From the NCBI GenBank assembly GCA_036557885.1, contig DATBGS010000059.1:124001-188000 (forward strand): DNA of 64,000 nucleotides, in the 5' to 3' direction. The DNA is from DATBGS01 sp036557885. Its GTDB lineage: Bacteria; Chloroflexota; Ktedonobacteria; Ktedonobacterales; DATBGS01. Below are positions 34,185-43,140 of the stretch, in pieces; the first letter of the stretch is position 1, and the number at the start of each line of letters is the position of its first letter. Below the pieces are notes generated by a model. It worked only from the letters and a program-made list of their open reading frames with translations. It searched no databases and was not told the origin of the DNA. Position numbers and translations under genes: made by a program.

Positions 34185-35651
34185 GTGGATACGACGACTG
34201 AAACCTCTGCCGCACCTGCTCAGAAGCCCAACTGGCTCATCAATCGCAACTTTGCTTTACTCTGGGTTGGGGATGTTATCTCCGCTTTAGGTGATTACAG
34301 TTTTTCCATCACCTTGACAATCTGGGTTGGCGTTGTGCTTGCCAAAGGGCAGCCCTGGGCGCCGTTGGCTATCACTGGTTTGGTGCTGACCTCTTCGATC
34401 CCTATGATGGTGGTGGGGCCGATTGCTGGTGTCTATGTGGATCGCTGGGATAAGCGCAAGACCATGATGGTTGTTGATCTCCTCCAGGCCCTGCTGGTTG
34501 GTATCCTGGTGGTAACGACCTTCTTTCCTGGCGGGTCGCTCCCTCTGGGGTGGGAACTCGGCACTATTTACGCAGTTTCTTTCCTGCTAGTAGCTACTGA
34601 CCAGTTTTTTAATCAGGCCGGAAATACACTTATTCGGGACATCGTGCCCCAAGCAGATCTGCCACGAGCTATAGGACGCGTATTGACGATGGTGAGCATC
34701 GGCACCATTATCGGCCCTTCAATTGGTGCCCCACTGTTCGTCGCCTTCGGCGCGCGCTGGGCACTGCTCATCAATACTATATCGTTCCTGGTTTCATTTG
34801 CGTTAATCCTGGCAATTCGCCCGCCACACCATGAGGCCGCCAGCAGCGCATCTGGTGAGAAGAAGCGCTTTTTCCCAGAGTTTTCCTTCGGGCTTCGCTT
34901 TCTCTTCAGCTCGCGTATCTTGCGTGCTATGCTCATTGCTACCGTCGTTTACACTATCGGTACCAGTGCTGTATCTTCCCTGAACATCTTCTTTATAACT
35001 GGCAACCTCCATACGCCAGATGCCCTCTATGGCTTTGTCGCAGCAGCCTTAGGGATAGGATCGCTGATTGGGGCTATGATCGGGAGCACCTTTGTCAAGC
35101 GCCTGGGGTTAGAGCGGGTCTTTTGGGGGTCACTCCTGGCTATCGGTATTTGTACCCTGATCTATGCCCGTCTTTCCTTCTTTGCCCTGGCGTTGGTGAT
35201 CCTCTTCCTGATAGGGGTTCCCTCAGGAACATTGAATGTTGCTGCTGGGCCGCTGTATTTTCGGGTGACACCCAGGGATGTGCTGGCGCGAACCACTGCC
35301 GTGCGCGTTTCTGTTGCCGCCCTTGCCGGCTTGGTTGGAACAACGCTTGCCGGTTATCTCGATAGTACCATCCTCATCAATCTGCACGTCAACGCATTTG
35401 GTGTGGTCTTTAGTTCCGTAGATACCATCATCCTGGCAGGAGGAGTGTTAGTGGTGATCGGCGGCCTCTATGCGATGAGGAATGTACATGGAGCACCTTC
35501 GCTCTCTGAAACGCAAGCTGCCCAGGCGCCAAAGAAAGAGCCTGCGCCTGAGGTGGAGTCTGCACCTGAGATTGAACCTGCATCTGAAGCAGAACCTGCC
35601 CCGGCGGCTGTGCAGGTGGCAGATTCCCCACCTTCGGAGGAATCTGTTTAG
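34185..35651 (+). CDS. MFS exporter (MFS_3/macrolide-efflux type)
   Basis: The transporter has about 488 residues and roughly 12 membrane helices, with the loop motif DRWDKRKTMMVVD after helix 2 typical of the superfamily. It opens with NFALLWVGDVISALGDYSF, as in the enterobactin/macrolide exporter group, and probably exports the peptide. The C-terminal 45 residues are a Glu/Pro/Ala repeat facing the cytoplasm. GTG at 34185 has AAAGG upstream; GTG at 34167 is an alternative. Its stop overlaps the converging P450 stop by 4 bases. Confidence 0.88.
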   Translation: MDTTTETSAAPAQKPNWLINRNFALLWVGDVISALGDYSFSITLTIWVGVVLAKGQPWAPLAITGLVLTSSIPMMVVGPIAGVYVDRWDKRKTMMVVDLLQALLVGILVVTTFFPGGSLPLGWELGTIYAVSFLLVATDQFFNQAGNTLIRDIVPQADLPRAIGRVLTMVSIGTIIGPSIGAPLFVAFGARWALLINTISFLVSFALILAIRPPHHEAASSASGEKKRFFPEFSFGLRFLFSSRILRAMLIATVVYTIGTSAVSSLNIFFITGNLHTPDALYGFVAAALGIGSLIGAMIGSTFVKRLGLERVFWGSLLAIGICTLIYARLSFFALALVILFLIGVPSGTLNVAAGPLYFRVTPRDVLARTTAVRVSVAALAGLVGTTLAGYLDSTILINLHVNAFGVVFSSVDTIILAGGVLVVIGGLYAMRNVHGAPSLSETQAAQAPKKEPAPEVESAPEIEPASEAEPAPAAVQVADSPPSEESV

Positions 35652-36859
35652 GGCGTACCGTCAGCAACCGGCTTAAACTGCAACGGCCAGGCAGTAGCAC
35701 CGCCCAGGTTGGGGTTGGGATTCCATACGGGAACGGCGCCAGGCTTAGGTTGAAGATCATCGGCACTCGTTAAGAGCATTTCGAGGGCCATCTGAATCTC
35801 AACGCGAGCCAGGGTGGCTCCTGGACACTGATGGCTTCCAAAACCAAAGGCGATATGTTTGTTGGGGCGACGGTGTGGGTTGAGGTGCGCGGGCTGGGCA
35901 AACACGGCAGGGTCGTAGTCTGCTGCTTCAAGGAAGAGCAGCAGCCGCTCTCCCTGGCGAATCGTATGCTTTCCTGGAAATTGGGACGAAAGGTCCACAT
36001 CTTCAAGCGCCTGTCGCATCAGATAGCGGGTTGGGGTAATCACCCGCAGCAACTCCTCGCCTAGCCATTTAGGGGTTGCTTTGGGGTTCTCCTGGTAGTG
36101 AGCGCGCACCTGTGCCCACTGCTGTGCCAGTAGGGGAACCCCGTCACCGAGCAGCTTTTTTGTCGTGATCCGGCCTGCGGTGAAGACCATTATGCAGTTG
36201 GCGACAAGCTCCTCTTCGGAGAAGACATCACGCGCCAGGATAAAGGCGCTGAGCAAATCATCCGAGGGAGCGTGCCGCTTGATGGCGATCAATCTGCGGA
36301 AATACTCCTCCAACTGGCGGATGTCTTGCATATTGCCGCGAAAATACCCGCTGGTGACATCACCGAAGGTATCTGACCAGCGCTCCAGTGACTGGAGGGT
36401 TGCTTCGTCTGAAGCAGGAATGCCCAGAACCTGCGCGATGATCTTGAGCGAGAGCGGCCCAGCAAAGTCGCGCACTATATCTATTTCGCCCCTTTTGTGC
36501 GCCTTCGCCAGGAGAGTCTGGATGAGCGCCCGGATGTCATCGGGCATGCTTTTCACCATCTGCGCCAGGGGCCGCAGCATGACACTTTGCGCCCGCTGGT
36601 GTGCTTCCCCATCCATAAACAGCATCTGTTTACTGACGGCTGGTGGGAACATGGAGGCAGAGGCACCCATCTGAGAAGAGAAGCGCGGGTCATCCAGGAG
36701 GGCAACGATGGGAGCATAGCCCGTTACCAACCAGCACTGGCTCGACGCATCAAAGAAGATGCAGTCGTGCGCGCGCATGGCCTCGTAGAGTTTGTGCGGG
36801 TGGGTGTAGTGGCGTCTGAGCGCAGAAAGGTTAAAGTCCCTGTGTGCTGCTTGGTCCAT
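35648..36859 (-). CDS. Cytochrome P450 with altered I-helix
   Basis: This 403-residue P450 has the heme ligand motif FGFGSHQCPG, the K-helix ELLR and the downstream PTRYLMR arginine. The I-helix reads FTAGRITTKKLL: the Thr pair is kept, but the acidic residue normally before it (AG-x-D/E-T) is Ile. That acid helps deliver protons for oxygen cleavage, so the enzyme may use another residue or run a different reaction. The ATG at 36859 follows GAGGAAAAGC and overlaps the NRPS stop by 29 bases, so it is translationally coupled. The substrate is probably the carrier-bound or released peptide. Confidence 0.92.
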   Translation of the reverse strand: MDQAAHRDFNLSALRRHYTHPHKLYEAMRAHDCIFFDASSQCWLVTGYAPIVALLDDPRFSSQMGASASMFPPAVSKQMLFMDGEAHQRAQSVMLRPLAQMVKSMPDDIRALIQTLLAKAHKRGEIDIVRDFAGPLSLKIIAQVLGIPASDEATLQSLERWSDTFGDVTSGYFRGNMQDIRQLEEYFRRLIAIKRHAPSDDLLSAFILARDVFSEEELVANCIMVFTAGRITTKKLLGDGVPLLAQQWAQVRAHYQENPKATPKWLGEELLRVITPTRYLMRQALEDVDLSSQFPGKHTIRQGERLLLFLEAADYDPAVFAQPAHLNPHRRPNKHIAFGFGSHQCPGATLARVEIQMALEMLLTSADDLQPKPGAVPVWNPNPNLGGATAWPLQFKPVADGTP

Positions 36860-39800
36860 GCTTTTCCTCACGCTGCTGGAGATGCCTGATGAGTACCCGC
36901 ACCTCTTGCATAGTCTGTTGAGCCAGGCGTTCCATTGTTTCAGGGCGATACTGGTTTGCGCTGTAGTGCCAGGTTGCTTGCAACTGACCGCCTGCGATAT
37001 ATCCTGTGACGAGAAGGGGGACTGGTTGTAACGTTGTATCGTTGACGGTGTACAGCCGCCCGTTATATGGGCCGGATACTTTGTACTCAGCGACCTCTGG
37101 CACCATCGAGGACGCCAGGTAGTTAAAAAACACCTCCGGCTGTGGTAATGCTGCCAGTTGTCCGGCAATCACGGTATCTTTGTTCATGTGACGCAGCGCG
37201 CTGTAGTTGATGCCGCGCTGGGCGAGTTGTTGAAGCTCTGCCGCGATGGTCTGGAGCGCCTCTCTCGGAGAGGTGACGTGCTCCAGGTCCAACAACAGGG
37301 GGAAGTCCATTGCCAGCGTGCCGAGCGTGCGCGACAGATCAATATCGTCGAAGTGTGGCGCTCGCCCATGCCCCTCAACGGTCACCAGCAGCAAGCGCTC
37401 ATTGGTCCATTGTATCAGACTTTGTGCGACTGCTGTAAGCAAGAGCGCATCAACCTGGATGCCCTCCATTCTGGCAATTTCTCGAAGCACAGTTTGAGTC
37501 TCTTCTTCGCTGAGCAGCGCCAGGGCTTGACGCAGGGAGGTTCCGGTGTTGAGGCCGCCTGGGTAATCCACTGGCAAGGGGCGAACACGCTTGCGCGCAT
37601 CTGAGAGCCAGAAAGGAAGCTCTGCGAGGAGTTGAGGTGACTGGGCATATTCCACCAACCGATCAGACCACTGTTTGTAGGATGTGGTTTTGGGTGGAAG
37701 CTGGATCGGGCTGCCCTGGCTAAGCTGGCGGTAAGCAATTTGCAAATCTTCCAGCAGGAATTGCCAGGATTGCATATCTACCACCAGACTTTGCCCGGCC
37801 ACGACCACAGGTGTTGACTGCTGGCGGCCCAGATAGCAGTGCGCCACGCGCAGCAGCGGCTCTTCTGCCAGGTTGAAATGCAGCGCCGTATCGCGCATCA
37901 GCGCCCGGATGGCAGCAACCTGCTCTACCTCTGTCAATGTGGAGAGGTCTACCTGCCAGAACGGAACGGGGCTTTCATTGTCAGCAATGCAGAGTTCCCA
38001 GTCGCCAGCCTTGGGGATGGCACGTAGTCTGAGCGCATCATGGTGAGCGAGCAGATGCTGCGCGACCTGTTCTAGCAGGGCTGGCTCCAATGGCTCTTGC
38101 CGTTGGAGCAGATAGACCAGACTGTGACAGGCAGGGTCGCCCATTTTCGGCCCAAAAGTAAAGCGGTGCGCAGGCATGGCGCGCATTGGCCCTGTCACTA
38201 CGCCTTGCTGGGCCAGGATAGCGGTTGTGCCGACCACTGCTGCCAGTTCGGCAATTGTCTGGTGCTGAAAGAGTTGTTTGGTGGTGATGGTCAGCCCCGC
38301 TTTGCTGGCCCTGGCAACGACCCGGATGCTCATCAAGGAATCGCCGCCTAGTTCAAAGAAGTTATCTTGTATGCCAATGTGCTCAATGCCCAACACCTCG
38401 GCCCAAATTCCAGCGAGCAAGCGCTCATTCTCGTTGCGCGGCGTCACGAACGTACTTTTCAGTTCGGGCCTGGTGCCATCAGGCGAAGGGAGCGCCTTGC
38501 GATCAAGTTTGCCATTGGAGGTCAGCGGCAGGGACTCCAGGACCATGATGATAGCCGGTATCATATAGTCTGGCAGCCGACGCTTGAGGTAGTCGCGCAA
38601 TTCAGGGATCAGGCTGGTGGTCGTTTCCTTCTGGAGCGGATTGTTGGCATAGGCACTCCAGGGCTGGAGCGCTACGCCGCCGGAGGGAGGTTGATTGGCA
38701 CCTGCTGCCTGCTCTGCGTCAACTTCCCTGGCAACCCGAATTTTCCTGGCTGCATCTGGCTGCGGTGGCTGCGCGGATGGTCGCGCGACTGCTGCCGCCT
38801 GATTTTTCTTGCGAAGAGCGCGCAAGGGATGTTTCAAGAAGGCCATGAGGCGGTTTGGCTGCTGCTGTTCTGCTGCTTTTTCGGCGGGCGCGGGTTGCGT
38901 GCTGCTCTGGAAAACGGGCGCCTGAATATGCCGCACCAGCCGCAGATCATATACATCAAGCGCGCCAGCTTCTGAGTACGTGATTGTGACGGCATAGGGC
39001 AATTCCTCGCCAAGCTGCCAGAGGTCTTCGGGGTCCACCCCGTGTTCCTGGGTGCTTTCCCCCAGTTCTTGCCAGAGTTGTCCCACCGTTCCTTCCAGTG
39101 TCTCGTTGGCGAGCAGCGCTACCGCCTTGAAGTCGGTCAACAGGCGCGCATTTGGAATGTTCTTGACCAGCAGACTTCCCGGTTGCTGCTGCTCCAGCAG
39201 CTTGCGCAGTGCCGAGAGGGTGAGGTGCTCTTTTTGCCAGTCCAGTGCTTGATACTCCACAGCAAGGGGCGCTTCTCCGCCCACAAAGAGCAGCACATCA
39301 TAGCGAAAGCGCGTAAGCTCGTTGTGATAACGCCCCCGTTTGAGGTGTACTTCGACATGACTGATCTGTGGGAGCGTCTGTTGGAGCGCGAGGAAGAGGG
39401 CCGGATCAAGAACCAGTTCGTTCTCCTGGACAATACGCTTTTGCACGCGCTGGCGTAACTGCTCCTTTAAGAGCGAGAGCGGGGCCTGGCGCAGTTGCAC
39501 CGAGGTATGGAACGTCTCCAGAAGTAGGAGGTTACGCAGATCACCCACAAAGAGGCAACCTCCCGGCGCCAGCATGTGCACAGCCCCCTGAAGGACTTGC
39601 AGGAGATAGTCAACGCTGGGGAAATACTGGGCTACTGAATTGAGAATGATGGTATCAAATGTTCCCTGCTGTTCGGAGAGTGGACTTGTAAAGTCATTGG
39701 CGTGGCGCTGAAGCAGGGTGACGTGATCAAGCCCCTGGTTAGTGACTTGCGCCTGGACTGACTCCAGCGCTTCGGGTGAGAAATCTGTTCCCCAGTAGCC

Positions 39801-42800
39801 AGTGCAGGTGGGAGCAATGCGCAGCAGCAGGAGTCCTGTCCCGCAGCCAATTTCCAGGACGCGCTTTGGGCGCGTCGCCAGGATGCGCTTGACGGTCTGG
39901 TCTACCCACTCGCGCATCTCTTCCTCTGGGATGGCCTGACCCGTGTAGCTGCTGTCCCAGCCAATGCTGTTGAATATGGGGTCTTTCAGTTCGGGTGGCT
40001 GGTGATAGATGGTATCGAAGACCTGCTGCCACTGTGCCACTTGCTCGGCAAGCCATTCTTCTGTTGGGGAGGATTCGCTGCTCTCATCCTGGTGCTGCTT
40101 GCGCGTGACATAAGCAACAAGGCGCTTATGGCTGTGTTCTTCCTGTTGGTCTTCTGCGGGTTGCGCCGCATCCTCGTGCACGATCACGACGGCCTCGCGT
40201 ACTGCCGGATGCCGCTGGAGGATGGCTTCGATCTCTCCCAGTTCAATACGGTAGCCGCGTACCTTGACCTGTTGGTCAATACGTCCCAGATACTCCAGGT
40301 CACCGTTGGGCCGATAGCGCACCAGATCACCAGTTTTGTACAGGTGCGCTCCTGGTTCTGTGCTGAAGGGATGGGGGATGAATCGCTCGGAGGTCAAACC
40401 AGGGCGATTGAGATAGCCACGCGCCAGCCCTGCTCCACCCACGTAGAGTTCACCCGGCACGCCCACTGGCACCAGTTGCAGGTGCCGATCAAGTACGTAG
40501 GTGCTCAGGTCTGGGATGGGGCTGCCGATGGCGCTAGAGCTGAGCAGGTGCAGGTCGGCTTCGGAAAGCGGGCGATAGGTCACATGCACCGTTGTTTCGG
40601 TGATGCCGTACATATTGATGAGCCTGGGTGAATGGTCAGGGTGGCGCTTCCACCAGGGCTGCAAACTCTGAATATTCAGGGCTTCGCCGCCAAAGATGAC
40701 GTATCGCAGAGCGAGCGGCTTTGCCTGGCCCAACCCTTCCTCCACTTGAATCAACTGACGGAAGGCGGAAGGGGTTTGGTTCAGCACCGTCACCTGCTCG
40801 CTGACCAGCAGGTCATAAAACGCATCCGGGGATTGGGCCACCAGACGGGGAACGATGACGAGCCGTCCGCCAAAGGCAAGCGCCCCCCAAATCTCCCAGA
40901 CAGAGAAATCAAAGGCGTAAGAGTGGAAAAGCGTCCATACGTGTTGCCTGTTAAAAGCATACCAGGAATCAGTTGCAGCAAAAAGCCGGGTGACGTTGTG
41001 ATGACTGATCAGCACGCCTTTGGGCAGGCCGGTGGACCCGGAAGTATAGATGATGTAGGCCAAATTATCGGGAGTGCTCAGACCCAGCATGTCTGTTGCA
41101 CCTGCCTGGGCGATGTGCTGCCAATCTTCATCCAGGCAGATTGCTCTGGGTGAGTTTTGGTCGTAGCCCTGGGCATTGGGCCATCGCGCAAGCTGTGGCA
41201 GTTGTGCCAGCAGATGCTTTTGTGTGAGCAGAACGGGGGCATGGGCGTCTTTCAGGATAAAGTGAACCCGTTCACGCGGGGTCGAAGGGTCCATAGGCAC
41301 ATAGGCGCCGCCTGCCTTGAGAATGCCCAGGAGGCCGATCAGGAGGTCCAGCGAGCGTTCTACACAAAGCCCAACACACACATCTGGCCCAACCCCTAAG
41401 CCTCTCAGAAAGTGCGCCAACTGGTTTGCTCGCCCGTTCAACTCGCTATAGGTAAGCTGCTCACCTTCGTAGACAAGTGCCACAGTGTCGGGTGCTGTCT
41501 CCGCCTGTTTCTCGAAGACTTCGTGAAGACAGGAGTCAGACGGATGCTTCTGCCCGGAAGGGTTCCACTCCACAAGGAGCTGGTTGCGTTCAGCAGGCGT
41601 CAGCAGAAGAATGTCTGCGATGGACTGATCTGGATTGGCGACGACCGCCGCTACAATCATCTCCAGATGCGTCAGCATCCGGCTGATCGTGGATTCCTCA
41701 AATAGCTCTTTCTTATATTCTGCATCCAGCAGCAGCCCCCGCTCATCGCCTGCCACGAAAAGAGTTAAATCAAACTTTGAGGTTCTCACCTCGGCTTGCA
41801 GAGGAGAAATGCTGAGGCCAGAAACCTTGCTGGCCGACTTAGGCGCATTTTGCAGTGTTAACATGACCTGCACCAGGGGGGTTCCGCTCAAGTCTCTCGA
41901 TGGTTGCAGTTCCTCCACCAGCCGCTCAAATGGCAAATCCTGGTGCGCATAGGCCCCCAGGCACACTTCGCGCACTCTCCCCAACAATTCGCGGAACGTA
42001 GGCTTGCCGACGAGAGAGGTGCGCAGCACCAGCGTGTTTACAAAAAAGCCAATCAGCCCCTCAATCTCAGCACGGTTGCGATTGGCAATGGCTGTTCCGA
42101 CGGCAATGTCTTCTTGCCCGGTATAGCGCGAGAGCAAGACATTTAATGCCGCGAGCAACACCATAAAGAGCGAACACTTCTCTTGCCGGCTCAGAGCAAT
42201 CAGCTGCTCGGCCAACCCAGCAGCGAGCATCCGCGCTGTGGCTGCTCCTTCAATTGTGCGGGCGGTTGGGTGGGGATGGTCGGTGGGCATTTGTAACGGC
42301 GGCAGATCAGCAAGTTGGCCCTTCCAGTAGGCCAATTGTTCTTCCAGTGCCTTTCCTTGCAGCCACTGTCGTTGCCAGACGGCAAAGTCGGCATACTGAA
42401 TAGGCTGTTCCGGTAGGCAGCTTGCAGCCTGCTCCGGGTGATAAAGCAGGGTCTGGTAGAGCGTCAGTAATTCTCGCATGAGCACGCCTTTTGACCAGCC
42501 ATCGGAGATGATGTGGTGCATGCTCAGGAGCAACATGAATTCTTCTTCAGCCAGGCGCAGCATGGCCGTTCGCAAGAGGGGGCCTTTTGCCAGATTGAAC
42601 GGGCGCCCCGCTTCTTCGCGGACGAGACGCAGCGCTTCTGCCTCGCGCTCCTGCTCTGGGAGATCACGTAAGTCTATGCAGGGCAGATGCACCGCTTGCT
42701 GCTCTGCAATCACCTGTACCGGCTCGCCATCTCTGGCGACAAAGGTGGTGCGTAGTGTTTCATGTCGCGCCACCAGCGCTTCCAAGGTTTGCTGAAGCGC

Positions 42801-43073
42801 CTCTTGTTGTAATTGTCCCTTGATGTGCAGCGCCTCTGGAATGTTATACAGAGAGGTATCTGGTTCAAATTGATCGAGAAACCACAGGCGCTGCTGGGCA
42901 AATGAGAGCGGGAAGACACGCGACTCCCGGCTCTGGCGGGTGATAGAGAGAACTGATGGAGAGGCGGAGGCTTTCTGCTCCTGCTGCCGCCTCTTCCGGA
43001 GTTGTTCAAAGAGTGCTATTTGCTCATCGGGAGAAAGTTCAGTCAGACGTTTCTTGTGGTCGAGATTGCTCAC
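36831..43073 (-). CDS. NRPS, C-A-nMT-PCP-E* (N-methyl-Thr; degenerate E domain)
   Basis: The synthetase has about 2080 residues. The C domain has HHIISDG (near 188). The A domain (TSGSTG near 678) reads DFWNIGMVHK, the textbook Thr code. Between A8 (VKVRGYRIELGEIE) and A10 an N-methyltransferase is inserted, with SAM motif VLEIGCGTG near 1074. A Pro/Ala/Gln-rich linker follows. The PCP has GGDSL (near 1577). The last domain resembles epimerases, but the HHxxxD motif reads GQSLVVDMQSW (near 1764) and the TVGWF block reads TLGTL; GHGR and FNYL remain. I expect no epimerisation. GTG at 43073 follows AAGGAG; a TTG two codons upstream is in frame. Confidence 0.95.
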   Translation of the reverse strand: MSNLDHKKRLTELSPDEQIALFEQLRKRRQQEQKASASPSVLSITRQSRESRVFPLSFAQQRLWFLDQFEPDTSLYNIPEALHIKGQLQQEALQQTLEALVARHETLRTTFVARDGEPVQVIAEQQAVHLPCIDLRDLPEQEREAEALRLVREEAGRPFNLAKGPLLRTAMLRLAEEEFMLLLSMHHIISDGWSKGVLMRELLTLYQTLLYHPEQAASCLPEQPIQYADFAVWQRQWLQGKALEEQLAYWKGQLADLPPLQMPTDHPHPTARTIEGAATARMLAAGLAEQLIALSRQEKCSLFMVLLAALNVLLSRYTGQEDIAVGTAIANRNRAEIEGLIGFFVNTLVLRTSLVGKPTFRELLGRVREVCLGAYAHQDLPFERLVEELQPSRDLSGTPLVQVMLTLQNAPKSASKVSGLSISPLQAEVRTSKFDLTLFVAGDERGLLLDAEYKKELFEESTISRMLTHLEMIVAAVVANPDQSIADILLLTPAERNQLLVEWNPSGQKHPSDSCLHEVFEKQAETAPDTVALVYEGEQLTYSELNGRANQLAHFLRGLGVGPDVCVGLCVERSLDLLIGLLGILKAGGAYVPMDPSTPRERVHFILKDAHAPVLLTQKHLLAQLPQLARWPNAQGYDQNSPRAICLDEDWQHIAQAGATDMLGLSTPDNLAYIIYTSGSTGLPKGVLISHHNVTRLFAATDSWYAFNRQHVWTLFHSYAFDFSVWEIWGALAFGGRLVIVPRLVAQSPDAFYDLLVSEQVTVLNQTPSAFRQLIQVEEGLGQAKPLALRYVIFGGEALNIQSLQPWWKRHPDHSPRLINMYGITETTVHVTYRPLSEADLHLLSSSAIGSPIPDLSTYVLDRHLQLVPVGVPGELYVGGAGLARGYLNRPGLTSERFIPHPFSTEPGAHLYKTGDLVRYRPNGDLEYLGRIDQQVKVRGYRIELGEIEAILQRHPAVREAVVIVHEDAAQPAEDQQEEHSHKRLVAYVTRKQHQDESSESSPTEEWLAEQVAQWQQVFDTIYHQPPELKDPIFNSIGWDSSYTGQAIPEEEMREWVDQTVKRILATRPKRVLEIGCGTGLLLLRIAPTCTGYWGTDFSPEALESVQAQVTNQGLDHVTLLQRHANDFTSPLSEQQGTFDTIILNSVAQYFPSVDYLLQVLQGAVHMLAPGGCLFVGDLRNLLLLETFHTSVQLRQAPLSLLKEQLRQRVQKRIVQENELVLDPALFLALQQTLPQISHVEVHLKRGRYHNELTRFRYDVLLFVGGEAPLAVEYQALDWQKEHLTLSALRKLLEQQQPGSLLVKNIPNARLLTDFKAVALLANETLEGTVGQLWQELGESTQEHGVDPEDLWQLGEELPYAVTITYSEAGALDVYDLRLVRHIQAPVFQSSTQPAPAEKAAEQQQPNRLMAFLKHPLRALRKKNQAAAVARPSAQPPQPDAARKIRVAREVDAEQAAGANQPPSGGVALQPWSAYANNPLQKETTTSLIPELRDYLKRRLPDYMIPAIIMVLESLPLTSNGKLDRKALPSPDGTRPELKSTFVTPRNENERLLAGIWAEVLGIEHIGIQDNFFELGGDSLMSIRVVARASKAGLTITTKQLFQHQTIAELAAVVGTTAILAQQGVVTGPMRAMPAHRFTFGPKMGDPACHSLVYLLQRQEPLEPALLEQVAQHLLAHHDALRLRAIPKAGDWELCIADNESPVPFWQVDLSTLTEVEQVAAIRALMRDTALHFNLAEEPLLRVAHCYLGRQQSTPVVVAGQSLVVDMQSWQFLLEDLQIAYRQLSQGSPIQLPPKTTSYKQWSDRLVEYAQSPQLLAELPFWLSDARKRVRPLPVDYPGGLNTGTSLRQALALLSEEETQTVLREIARMEGIQVDALLLTAVAQSLIQWTNERLLLVTVEGHGRAPHFDDIDLSRTLGTLAMDFPLLLDLEHVTSPREALQTIAAELQQLAQRGINYSALRHMNKDTVIAGQLAALPQPEVFFNYLASSMVPEVAEYKVSGPYNGRLYTVNDTTLQPVPLLVTGYIAGGQLQATWHYSANQYRPETMERLAQQTMQEVRVLIRHLQQREEKHGPSSTQGL

Positions 43074-43140
43074 CGGCAACTCCTTCGTTGCTTCATTGCT
43101 TTATGGCCGGGATGAATGGGGCACATTGAGCCACGAAAAA

